DNA from: Pseudomonadota bacterium
Lineage (GTDB): Bacteria; Desulfobacterota; Desulfovibrionia; Desulfovibrionales; Desulfovibrionaceae
Assembly: GCA_023399375.1 (NCBI GenBank)
Contig: JAEWPX010000034.1
Location: forward strand, 1-16,717
DNA: 16,717 nt
Direction of reading: 5' to 3'
This document shows, one piece after another, positions 5,732 to 12,688 of the stretch; position 1 is the first letter of the stretch; the number at the start of each line of letters is the position of its first letter. The notes beneath the pieces are model-generated. The model made no database searches and had not been told where the DNA came from. It worked only from the letters and a program-made list of their open reading frames with translations. The position numbers and the translations under genes were made by a program.

Positions 5732-6301
5732 ATGGCCAAAGTATCCCTCGGCGCGAAAACCATGACCCTGCCGACCCCGGCCTGGCTGATCGGCACCTAC
5801 GACGCCGCCGGCAAGCCCAACCTCATGACCGCCGCCTGGGGCGGCATCTGCTGCTCGAAGCCCGTGTGCATGACCGTTTCCCTGCAAAAGCCCCGGCACT
5901 CCTACGCCGCCATCATGGAGCGCAAGGCCTTCACCATCAACGTGGCCGGCGAGGCCGACGTGGCCAAGGTGGACTACTGCGGCATCGTGTCCGGCCGCGA
6001 CCACGACAAGTTCGCGGCCTGCGGCTACACCGCCGTCAAAAGCGCGCTCGTGGACGCGCCCTATGTGGCCGAGTGCCCGCTCGTGGTCGAGTGCAAGGTG
6101 ATCCACATCCAGGACCTCGGGCAGCACACCATGTTCGTCGGCGAAGTACTGGACGTGAAGGTGGAAGAGGCGGCCATGAAGGGCGGCAAACCCGATCCCC
6201 TGGCGATCAGGCCCATCGTGTTCGCGCCTGAGGACCGGCACTACTACGGCCTCGGCGCGGACCTCGGCCCGGGCTGGTCGCTTGGCAAGGAGATCAAATG
6301 A
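5732..6301 (+). CDS. Flavin reductase-like protein 2, flavoredoxin type
   Basis: A 189-aa split-barrel flavoprotein and the member of the trio most like Desulfovibrio flavoredoxin. LGAKTMTLPTPAWLIGTY opens the fold, NLMTAAWGGICCSKPVCMTV (21-40 region) contains the FMN-binding strand with two adjacent Cys, and DYCGIVSGRDHDKFAACGYT and APYVAECPLVVECKVI follow. Flavoredoxin is known to bind FMN and to take part in electron transfer in sulfate reducers (thiosulfate reduction in D. gigas); the same role here is inference. It starts 1 nt after the previous stop, with AAAGGAG upstream, and overlaps the next gene by 4 nt (ATGA), so it is translated as part of one message. Confidence 0.92.
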   Translation: MAKVSLGAKTMTLPTPAWLIGTYDAAGKPNLMTAAWGGICCSKPVCMTVSLQKPRHSYAAIMERKAFTINVAGEADVAKVDYCGIVSGRDHDKFAACGYTAVKSALVDAPYVAECPLVVECKVIHIQDLGQHTMFVGEVLDVKVEEAAMKGGKPDPLAIRPIVFAPEDRHYYGLGADLGPGWSLGKEIK

Positions 6302-6873
6302 TGGACAAGGTCCGCCTCGATCCGGAGATCCTGCCGCCCATGCCCGTGGCCCTGGCCGGGGCCGTGGTCGCAGGGCGCGCCAACTTCATGGCCGCCGCCT
6401 GGATCACGCGCGTGGGGCACAAGCCGCCCATGATCGGCGTCTCCATCAACCACCGCCAGCACACGGGCCAGGGAATCCGGGAAAACGGCGCGTTCTCCCT
6501 GTGCCTGCCCGGCCCCGACCTCGTCGAGCTGACCGACTACTGCGGCCTGGCTTCCGGGCGCAACGTGGACAAGGCCGCGCTCTTCGACGTCTTCTACGGC
6601 GACACGCCGGCCGCGCCCATGATCCGCCAGTGTCCGCTCTGCCTGGAGATGGCGCTCGTGCAGGCCGTGGAGCTGCCCCACCACACGTTTTTCATCGGCG
6701 AAATCAAGGCCGGCTGGGCCGACGGAGAGATCCTCACCGACGGCAGACCGGATGTGGAAAAATACAAACCGCTTCTGCTCACCATGCCCGACAACCGCTA
6801 CTGGACCCTCGGCGACCATGTGGCCGACGCCTGGAGCGCAGGGAAAAAGCGCAAGAAAGGAGAAGCACAGTGA
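6298..6873 (+). CDS. Flavin reductase-like protein 3
   Basis: A 191-aa third consecutive split-barrel flavin reductase-family protein. Visible blocks: PPMPVALAGAVVAGRANFMAAAW, PPMIGVSINHRQHTGQGIRE, GAFSLCLP, DYCGLASGRNVDKAALFDVFYG and PMIRQCPLCLEMAL. The resemblance to member 1 around VDK...FDVFYG indicates a duplication. It overlaps the gene before by 4 nt (ATGA) and the gene after by 4 nt (GTGA). A second ATG directly follows (6301), so the true start may be one codon later. The C-terminus is Lys-rich (GKKRKKGEAQ), unlike its paralogues. A distinct binding partner for each paralogue is possible but not shown by the sequence. Confidence 0.9.
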   Translation: MMDKVRLDPEILPPMPVALAGAVVAGRANFMAAAWITRVGHKPPMIGVSINHRQHTGQGIRENGAFSLCLPGPDLVELTDYCGLASGRNVDKAALFDVFYGDTPAAPMIRQCPLCLEMALVQAVELPHHTFFIGEIKAGWADGEILTDGRPDVEKYKPLLLTMPDNRYWTLGDHVADAWSAGKKRKKGEAQ

Positions 6874-7445
6874 AAGTCCTGGCCATCAACGGCAGCGCCC
6901 GCAAGGACGGCAATACCGCCGCCATGCTGCGCGCCGCCCTCGCCCCCATCGAGGCCGCAGGCATCGAAACCGAACTGCTCCAGCTGCACGGCAAGAACAT
7001 CCACGGCTGCATCGCCTGCATGAAGTGCTGGGAGAAAAAAGACGGCCACTGCGTCGTCAAAAACGACATGCTCAATGAAATCATGGACAAGATGGTCGCG
7101 GCCGACGGCATGCTCATCGGCTCGCCCACCTACTTCGCCAACGTGACGAGCAACATCAAATCCATCATCGACCGCGCCGGCATGGTGGCGCTGGCCAACG
7201 GCTATGCGCTCGCGCGCAAGGTCGGGGCCGCGGTCGTGGCCGTGCGCCGCGGCGGGGCCATCCACGTCTTCAACTCCATCAATCACTTCTACTTCATCAA
7301 CCAGGTGGTGGTGCCGGGTTCGAGCTACTGGAACCTCGGCCGGGGCCTGGAACCCGGCGACGTGGAAAAGGACGAGGAAGGCATGCAGACCATGGACAAC
7401 CTCGGCAAGAACATGGCCTGGGTGCTGCAAAAGCTCCACGGCTGA
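6870..7445 (+). CDS. Iron-sulfur flavodoxin-like NAD(P)H-dependent FMN reductase
   Basis: A 191-aa flavodoxin-fold protein. GSARKDGNT (8-16) is the FMN phosphate loop and GSPTYFANVTSNIKSIIDR the second flavin loop. Cys 47, 50, 53 and 61 form CX2CX2CX7C, the compact motif of iron-sulfur flavoproteins, which bind a [4Fe-4S] cluster next to FMN. It could pass single electrons between a ferredoxin-type donor and the flavin reductases encoded just before it; this is inference. The start is GTG, overlapping the preceding stop by 4 nt, with AAGGAG 8 nt upstream; the sequence MKVLAINGS-type N-terminus fits the family. It ends the tightly packed part of the cluster. Confidence 0.93.
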   Translation: MKVLAINGSARKDGNTAAMLRAALAPIEAAGIETELLQLHGKNIHGCIACMKCWEKKDGHCVVKNDMLNEIMDKMVAADGMLIGSPTYFANVTSNIKSIIDRAGMVALANGYALARKVGAAVVAVRRGGAIHVFNSINHFYFINQVVVPGSSYWNLGRGLEPGDVEKDEEGMQTMDNLGKNMAWVLQKLHG

Positions 7446-7454
7446 GACATAGCT

Positions 7455-7482
7455 GCCGCGCCGCCCCATTCGGCGGCGCGGC
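7455..7482 (+). terminator. 11-bp hairpin between the iron-sulfur flavodoxin and DsrE genes
   Basis: GCCGCGCCGCC (7455-7465) and GGCGGCGCGGC (7472-7482) pair perfectly around a 6-nt loop, 9 nt after a stop codon. No U-tract follows. It may lower read-through or protect the upstream mRNA rather than end transcription completely. Confidence 0.35.
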
Positions 7483-7508
7483 GGCGCGATCCCGGAGGCG
7501 TCTTCCCC

Positions 7509-7865
7509 ATGAACGCAGACAAGGATACGGCCCCTGGCCTCGTTATCCTGTGGATCAGCCGCGACCCCGAGGCCGCGCACAACATGGCGCTGATGTACGC
7601 CAAGAACTCCCGCATCAAGGGCTGGTGGGACACCGTGCATCTGCTGGTCTGGGGCCCCTCGGCCCAGCTGCTCGCCGGGGACGCGGCCCTGCAGGAGGAA
7701 GTGGCCGACTGCGTGGCCGCGGGCGTGACCGTGCTGGCCTGCCGCGCCTGCGCCGAGCGCTACGGCGTGGCCGAGGCCCTGGAGGCGCTCGGCATTACCG
7801 TACAATACACGGGCGAGCCGATGACGGCCTATTTGAAAGGCGGTTGGAAAGTGCTAAGCGTGTAA
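7509..7865 (+). CDS. DsrE-family protein
   Basis: A 118-aa cytosolic protein of the DsrE/sulfurtransferase-like fold. The N-terminal strand LVILWISRDPEAAHNMALMYAKNS, the WGPSAQLLAGDAALQ segment and the conserved Cys-containing loop VTVLACRACAERYGVAEAL (around residues 75-93) support this, as does the C-terminal GEPMTAYLKGGWKVLSV. The two Cys in ACRACAE are candidates for a persulfide-carrying residue, as in TusD/DsrE relatives. GGAGG lies 10 nt before the ATG. It follows the iron-sulfur flavodoxin after 63 nt and a hairpin, so it is probably in the same transcription unit at lower level. A sulfur-relay role in this redox cluster is speculation. Confidence 0.9.
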   Translation: MNADKDTAPGLVILWISRDPEAAHNMALMYAKNSRIKGWWDTVHLLVWGPSAQLLAGDAALQEEVADCVAAGVTVLACRACAERYGVAEALEALGITVQYTGEPMTAYLKGGWKVLSV

Positions 7866-7921
7866 TGTCGCGAGGCGGGCGGCGTTCCCCTCCGTCCGCC
7901 CAAGGCATCCTGGAGGTCGCC

Positions 7922-8662
7922 ATGTCCGAAGCCCTGCCCCTTTCCGGAAAGGTCGCCCTGGTGACCGGCGCGAGCCGGGGCATCGGCCGGGGCATCGCCC
8001 TGGCCCTGGCCCGGCGCGGCGCGGACGTGGCCGTGGGCTGCCGCGCGGGCCGGGACGCCGCCGCGGAAGTCGCGGCCGCCGTGACGGCCCTTGGCCGGCG
8101 CGCCCTGGTCTGCCAGGCGGACGTGGCCGTGGAGGCCGAGGTCGCGCGCATGGTCGCGGCCGTGCGCGAAACCCTGGGCCCAGCCGACATCCTCGTGGCC
8201 AACGCCGGCGTGGCCGCGCCGCGCCGCATCGAGGACGTCACCGCCAAGGACTTCAACGACGCCCTGGCCGTAAACCTCAGCTCGGCCTTCTACTGCGCCC
8301 AGGCCGTGCTGCCGGACATGCGCCGCCGCCACTTCGGCCGCCTGATCTTCATCTCCTCCGTGGCCGCCCAGCGCGGCGGCATCGTCGGCCCGCACTACGC
8401 CGCCTCCAAGGCCGGCATGCACGGGCTGGCCCATTTCTACGCCGCCCACCTCGCCCGGGAGGGCGTCACCGCCAACGTCGTGGCCCCGGCGCTTGTAAGC
8501 ACCGACATGGTTTCCGAAAACCCCGTGGCCCGGCCCGATTTCCTGCCCGTCGGACGCTTCGGCACCGTGGAGGAAACCGCGTCCGTGGTCGCCACGCTCG
8601 TGGAAAACGGCTACGTCACCGGCCAGACCGTCTCGGTCAACGGCGGCTGGTACATGACGTAG
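7922..8662 (+). CDS. Short-chain dehydrogenase/reductase, FabG-like
   Basis: A 246-aa classical SDR, the usual family length. TGASRGIG (15-22) binds the NAD(P) phosphates, NAG is at 94-96, and the catalytic residues are Ser146, Tyr159 and Lys163 (YAASK). The C-terminus VTGQTVSVNGGWYMT is typical of 3-oxoacyl-ACP reductase-like enzymes. No acp, fabF or fabD gene is nearby, so a housekeeping FabG role is unlikely; it may reduce a ketone or quinone-like substrate for the redox cluster. GGAGG lies 6 nt before the ATG. It starts 56 nt after the DsrE gene in the same direction. Confidence 0.93.
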   Translation: MSEALPLSGKVALVTGASRGIGRGIALALARRGADVAVGCRAGRDAAAEVAAAVTALGRRALVCQADVAVEAEVARMVAAVRETLGPADILVANAGVAAPRRIEDVTAKDFNDALAVNLSSAFYCAQAVLPDMRRRHFGRLIFISSVAAQRGGIVGPHYAASKAGMHGLAHFYAAHLAREGVTANVVAPALVSTDMVSENPVARPDFLPVGRFGTVEETASVVATLVENGYVTGQTVSVNGGWYMT

Positions 8663-8710
8663 GTCCTTGCCTTTTGCCGCAACGGACCGATTCTTTCGTT
8701 ACGGCGCGTC

Positions 8711-8726
8711 GCGGCCAAAAGGCCGC
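8711..8726 (+). other. Short GC hairpin in the SDR-FIST gene gap
   Basis: GCGGCC-AAAA-GGCCGC forms a 6-bp stem in the 90-nt gap upstream of the FIST-phosphatase gene. No U-tract follows, so termination is doubtful. It lies about 26 nt before the next ATG and could influence initiation. Confidence 0.25.
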
Positions 8727-8752
8727 CTGTACCCGATGCCGGGAGGTTATCC

Positions 8753-10909
8753 ATGTTGCGAATGGCCGTGGGGCACGCGAAGTGCCTGGACGCGGATTGC
8801 GCCGCCCGTGGCGCGGCGGCTTCCTGCCGCGAACAGCTCGGCGGGCGCACGCCCGTTGGGTTGCTTCTTTTTGCCGGCGTCGGCTACGACCACAAGGCCA
8901 TCCTGGCCGCCGTCGAGGAGGCTTTCCCCGGTGTGCCCCTGGCCGGGGTCACGTCGGCCGGCGAAATGTCCGCCGCCGGCGGCGTCAGCGACGATTCCGT
9001 GCTGCTCATCGCTTTCGCCGGCGAGGGCATATCCTGCGCCACGGGACTGGTGCGCGATTTCGCCGCACCCGGAAGCGATGTCCGCGCCGCGGCCGTCGCC
9101 GCCCTGACCCAAGCCCGCGACAACCTCCCCGACGACGTGAAGCTTTGCCTCGCCTTTCCAGACGGCGGACGCGGCGGCGTCCAGGACCTCGGCCAGGCGC
9201 TCGCCGCCGCCGTGGGCCCGGACGGGCTCGTGCTCGGCGGCGTGGCCGGCCGGCAGTTGAGCGACCGGCGGCCCGTGCGCCAGTTTTTCAACCGCGAAAT
9301 CCTGCTGCACGCCGCGCCGTTCCTGCTCCTTTCCGGTGATATCCCCATGCGCTTCCGCCTCGCGCGCGGCTGGCGGCCCGTGGGTGGGCTGGCGCGCGTC
9401 ACGGGCGTCTCCGGCGCCGTGGTCAGCCGCATCGGCGAAGGCTCGGCGCTCGATTTCTACCGTCACTACCTCGGCCCCCACGCCGAACCCGCCGTGGAAC
9501 TGCCGCTGGCCGTGGCCTGCGAGAAACACAAGGACTTCATGCTGCGCGCCCCGGCCTTTTTCAGCGAGGGCGACGGCAGCATCCAGTTCCCCGCCGGCGT
9601 GCCCGAAGGGGCCATGGTCCAACTGGCCGAGGCCAACCGCCCGGAAATGCTCGAAGACATCCGAAAAACGGCCAAGGCCCTGGCCGCCGACGCAAACGGC
9701 CGCTTCACCCCGGCCGGCGCGCTCCTTTTTTCCTGCTCCACCCGCAAGGACATCCTCGGCACCAAGGCCGACGACGAAGTCTCCCGCATGGCCGCCGCCC
9801 TGCCGCCGGGAACGCCCGTTGCCGGGTTCTACTGCCACGGCGAACTGAGCGCCGCCGCGCCGGACCTGCCGCTGCACCTGCAAAACGGTTCGCTGGTAGC
9901 CCTGGTCCTCGGCGGCGAACCGCCCGTTGCGACCCTGCCCCAGCCCGGCAAACCGCCCTGCCCGGCCGGAGAAACCGAAAGCCTCGAGCGAGAAATCCGC
10001 TCCCTTTCCAAGGCGCTTTCCCGGGCCAACGACTCGCGGCAGCGCCTGGAAGCGCAAAAAGACCGCTCCCAGGCGCTCATGCGCGTCATCAACCAGGAGA
10101 TCAACGAAGCGCGCCTGGAAATCCAGCGTAAAAACGAACTGCTGCGCCAGGCCCTGGCCCTGGCCGAGGAAGTCCAGCGCAACCTCCTGCCCCAGGCCGC
10201 CCCGGGCCTGCCCGGCTTCGACATCGCCGGCACCAGCCTCTACAGCGACGAGACCGGCGGCGACTACTTCGACTTCATCCACGAACCCAACGAAGACAAA
10301 AACCGCTTCGGCGTCATCATCGGCGACGTCACCGGCCACGGCATCGCCGCCGCCCTGCTCATGACCACCGCCCGCGCCTTCCTGCGCATGCGCTCCTTCC
10401 AGCCCGGATCCCTCGCCGCCGTGGTCGACGACGTCAACCGGCTCCTGTGCGCCGACCTCGCCGATACCGGCCGGTTCATGACGCTTTTCTACCTCGCCAT
10501 CGACACCGAAAAAAAACGCCTCCACTGGGTGCGCGCCGGCCATGACCCCATCATCCTCTTCGACGCCGAAACCGGTCTCGCCCAGGATATCCCGGACAAA
10601 GGCGGCCCGCCGCTCGGCATCGTCACCGAAGCCCGCTACGCCGAAAATTCCGCCGAAGGCATGAAGCCCGGCCAGGTCGCCCTGCTCGCCACCGACGGGC
10701 TCTGGGAATCGCGCAACGCCGCCGGCGAAATGTTCGGCAAGGACCGCGTCCGCGCCCTGCTCGGCGCACACCACGGCGAATCGGCGCAACGCATCGTCGA
10801 AGCCGTGCTGGAAGGATTGCGGGAATTTCTGGGCGACGTGCAGCCAGAAGACGACGTGACCCTCGTCGCCATCAAGGTGCTCGAGGATGGGCAAGGGCAG
10901 GGAGAATAA
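8753..10909 (+). CDS. FIST sensor domain fused to PP2C/SpoIIE-type phosphatase
   Basis: A 718-aa soluble signalling protein. Residues about 34-235 are FIST_N (AGVGYDHKAILAAVEEAFPG, then PLAGVTSAGEMS, FVLGGVAG-like LVLGGVAGRQLSD, and the strand-rich middle). Residues about 240-385 are FIST_C (GALLFSCSTRKDILG and VAGFYCHGELS). A coiled coil fills about 408-475, followed by AEEVQRNLLPQ and an RsbU-like PP2C domain at 480-710. Metal-binding Asp residues are in GGDYFD (D504), GDVTGHG (D525), ATDGLWE (D648) and EDDVTL (D701), so the phosphatase looks active. FIST domains are thought to bind small ligands such as amino acids; the enzyme presumably dephosphorylates an anti-anti-sigma or STAS partner, absent here. 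GGGAGG lies 6 nt before the ATG. Its stop codon overlaps the T-tract of the gpsA terminator. Confidence 0.94.
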   Translation: MLRMAVGHAKCLDADCAARGAAASCREQLGGRTPVGLLLFAGVGYDHKAILAAVEEAFPGVPLAGVTSAGEMSAAGGVSDDSVLLIAFAGEGISCATGLVRDFAAPGSDVRAAAVAALTQARDNLPDDVKLCLAFPDGGRGGVQDLGQALAAAVGPDGLVLGGVAGRQLSDRRPVRQFFNREILLHAAPFLLLSGDIPMRFRLARGWRPVGGLARVTGVSGAVVSRIGEGSALDFYRHYLGPHAEPAVELPLAVACEKHKDFMLRAPAFFSEGDGSIQFPAGVPEGAMVQLAEANRPEMLEDIRKTAKALAADANGRFTPAGALLFSCSTRKDILGTKADDEVSRMAAALPPGTPVAGFYCHGELSAAAPDLPLHLQNGSLVALVLGGEPPVATLPQPGKPPCPAGETESLEREIRSLSKALSRANDSRQRLEAQKDRSQALMRVINQEINEARLEIQRKNELLRQALALAEEVQRNLLPQAAPGLPGFDIAGTSLYSDETGGDYFDFIHEPNEDKNRFGVIIGDVTGHGIAAALLMTTARAFLRMRSFQPGSLAAVVDDVNRLLCADLADTGRFMTLFYLAIDTEKKRLHWVRAGHDPIILFDAETGLAQDIPDKGGPPLGIVTEARYAENSAEGMKPGQVALLATDGLWESRNAAGEMFGKDRVRALLGAHHGESAQRIVEAVLEGLREFLGDVQPEDDVTLVAIKVLEDGQGQGE

Positions 10910-10964
10910 AAACGAAAGATGCCTCGCATGTTTCCCCTGGGGGAAACATGCGAGGCATCTTTCG
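10908..10964 (-). terminator. Terminator of gpsA: perfect 25-bp hairpin shared with the convergent FIST gene
   Basis: The arms 10913-10937 and 10940-10964 are perfect complements with a 2-nt centre. On the minus strand the hairpin begins 9 nt after the gpsA stop codon and is followed directly by five T (10912-10908). On the plus strand no U-run follows, but the stem can still act on the FIST transcript. Confidence 0.75.
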
Positions 10965-10973
10965 CGTCCTTCG

Positions 10974-11966
10974 CTATTCGTCCTTCAGGGAACGCGTCAT
11001 GAGGTCGCGCACGGCCTGGGCGGGGTCCTTGTCCTTGTAGAGGACGGCGTAGACCTGTTCGGTGATGGGCATTTCGACGCCGAGCTTTTCGCGCAGGGCG
11101 TAGGCGGCTTCCGTGGTCTTGACGCCTTCGGCCACCATTTTCATCTCGGCCAGGATGTCGAGGAGCTTCTGGCCGCTGGCCAGGCGCAGGCCGACCTGGC
11201 GGTTGCGCGAGAGGTCGCCGGTGCAGGTGAGCACCAGGTCGCCCATGCCGGACAGGCCCATGAAGGTCTGGCGTTCGCCGCCCATGGCCTTGCCCAGGCG
11301 GCTCATCTCGTGCAGGCCGCGGGTGATGAGCGCCGCGCGGGCGTTGCCGCCGAATCCCAGGCCGTCGGCCACGCCCGCGGCGATGGCGACGATGTTCTTG
11401 ATCGCGCCGCCGAGCTCCACGCCGCGCACGTCCGTGGAGGTGTAGGCGCGGAAATACGGGGAAGACAGGGCTTCCTGCACTTCCTTGCCGGCCTTTTTGT
11501 CCTTGCAGGCAAGCGTCACGGCCGTGGGCATCTCGCGGATGACCTCGTAGGCGAAGGTCGGCCCGGAGAGCATGGCGAAGCGGGGCTTCACGCCGGCAAG
11601 CGCGTCCTCGCAGACCTGGGACATGGTCATGAGGCTGTCGAGCTCAATGCCCTTGCTCGCGCAGATGATCACCGGATTTTTGGGCAGGTGCTTGATGAAG
11701 CGCTGGTAGGCGCTGCGGATGAACTGGCTCGGCACGGTGAAGACGAAGTGGCGCACGCCGTCGGAAACGGCCGCGGCGTCGGTGCTGACCTCCAGGCTGT
11801 CGGCCAGCTTGCGGCCGGGAAGATACCAGGAATTCTCGCGCGTCGTGCGGATCTCGTTCATGACCGCCTGTTCGCGCACCCAAAGCCGCGCCTCATGGCC
11901 GTTTTTCGCCAGCAGGTCGGCCAGGGTGGTGCCCCAGCTGCCGCCGCCGATCACCGCGATCTTCAT
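10974..11966 (-). CDS. gpsA: Glycerol-3-phosphate dehydrogenase [NAD(P)+]
   Basis: Reduces dihydroxyacetone phosphate to sn-glycerol 3-phosphate for phospholipid synthesis. At 330 aa it is the normal GpsA length. MKIAVIGGGSWGTTLADLLA carries the Rossmann GGGSWG (7-12); NPVIICASKGIE, MLSGPTFAYEV and VELGGAIKNIVAIAAG (with the catalytic Lys) are signature blocks; GLSGMGDLVLTCTGDLSRNRQVG completes the C-terminal domain. The ATG at 11966 was chosen: GGAGG lies 8 nt upstream and the Rossmann strand begins at once. The frame stays open for 51 further codons upstream, but these overlap the divergent promoter region. It is divergent from ahbB and convergent with the FIST gene. Confidence 0.97.
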   Translation of the reverse strand: MKIAVIGGGSWGTTLADLLAKNGHEARLWVREQAVMNEIRTTRENSWYLPGRKLADSLEVSTDAAAVSDGVRHFVFTVPSQFIRSAYQRFIKHLPKNPVIICASKGIELDSLMTMSQVCEDALAGVKPRFAMLSGPTFAYEVIREMPTAVTLACKDKKAGKEVQEALSSPYFRAYTSTDVRGVELGGAIKNIVAIAAGVADGLGFGGNARAALITRGLHEMSRLGKAMGGERQTFMGLSGMGDLVLTCTGDLSRNRQVGLRLASGQKLLDILAEMKMVAEGVKTTEAAYALREKLGVEMPITEQVYAVLYKDKDPAQAVRDLMTRSLKDE

Positions 11967-12059
11967 CCGATTCGCCTCCGCGCCCGCTCCGCTTGTACTG
12001 GTTATTACGGCCGGTTCGGCCGCGTCGTGCGGAGTCGCGCCGCTGTTGCCTCTAGCATA

Positions 12060-12085
12060 CAAAGCCGTTAGAGACAAAGGCTTTG
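12060..12085. promoter_or_regulatory. 7+7 nt dyad in the gpsA-ahbB divergent region
   Basis: CAAAGCC (12060-12066) and GGCTTTG (12079-12085) are perfect inverted repeats around a 12-nt centre. They lie in the 143-nt region between two divergent genes, about 25-50 nt before the ahbB ATG. It could be an operator or a weak RNA stem; no regulator is assigned. Confidence 0.3.
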
Positions 12086-12109
12086 ACGACCACGCAAACG
12101 GGAGACGCC

Positions 12110-12598
12110 ATGGGCGCACAGCACGCCGCCACGCCGCTTTCGGACATCGATCGGGAAATCCTCAAACGGGTGCAGGGCTCGCTGCCGGACTCGGCCGCGC
12201 CCTACGCCGACATCGCCGCGGCCGTGGGCACGGACGAGGCCCATGTGCTGGACCTGCTTTCGCGCATGGCCGCAACCGGCGAAATCCGCCGCTTCGGCGC
12301 GACGCTCAAGCACCAGAAGGCCGGGTTCGGGGCCAACGTCATGGTCGCCTGGTACGTGCCGGAAGAGGACGTGGACCGCATCGGCGCCATCATGGCCGAG
12401 CGCCCGGAGATCAGCCACTGCTACCACCGCATCAACTGCCTGGACTGGCCCTACAACCTCTACACCATGATCCACGGCCGCTCCAAGGACGACTGCCAGG
12501 CCGTGGTGGAAGCGCTTTGCGCGGCCACGGGCCTCGACGACTACGCCATGCTCTTCAGCCTCAAGGAACTCAAGAAAGTCAGCATGCGCTACTTCTAG
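12110..12598 (+). CDS. ahbB: Siroheme decarboxylase subunit beta, Lrp/AsnC family
   Basis: A 162-aa protein of the Lrp/AsnC-like AhbA/AhbB/NirDLGH family. A winged-helix segment (10-62: LSDIDREILKRVQGSLP, then AHVLDLLSRMAATGEIRRFG) precedes an effector-type domain with HCYHR (103-107) and WPYNL (113-117), where the family has its substrate-binding residues. AhbA and AhbB together decarboxylate siroheme to didecarboxysiroheme in the alternative heme route of sulfate reducers and archaea. No ahbA is adjacent here. The ATG at 12110 has GGAG 6 nt upstream; an in-frame TTG at 12083 lacks support. A plain Lrp-type regulator is the alternative, but the HCYHR/WPYNL pattern and C-terminus (KELKKVSMRYF) favour AhbB. 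Confidence 0.85.
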   Translation: MGAQHAATPLSDIDREILKRVQGSLPDSAAPYADIAAAVGTDEAHVLDLLSRMAATGEIRRFGATLKHQKAGFGANVMVAWYVPEEDVDRIGAIMAERPEISHCYHRINCLDWPYNLYTMIHGRSKDDCQAVVEALCAATGLDDYAMLFSLKELKKVSMRYF

Positions 12599-12624
12599 CC
12601 CCCGCCCTTTTCCCCATACGGGGA

Positions 12625-12653
12625 TTGACGCCGGGACAACGAACCCCCATATT
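12625..12653 (+). promoter_or_regulatory. Predicted promoter of the phasin-like/ABC1 kinase operon
   Basis: TTGACG (12625-12630), a 17-nt spacer and CATATT (12648-12653) form a plausible sigma-70-type promoter 35 nt before the ATG at 12689. A small CCCC-ATAC-GGGG hairpin lies just upstream, perhaps the end of the ahbB transcript. Confidence 0.4.
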
Positions 12654-12688
12654 CCCGTCATAAACCGTCGAAAGGCGAGGTGTTGCCG

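Noticed and set aside
7455..7482. Strong terminator splitting the redox cluster into two operons
   Set aside because: No U-tract follows the hairpin, so complete termination cannot be claimed; kept as a hairpin only.
8747..10894. 715-aa open frame opposite the FIST-phosphatase gene
   Set aside because: It is a GC-rich antisense shadow with low-complexity His/Gly/Ala sequence and no recognisable domain; the plus strand has clear FIST and PP2C motifs.
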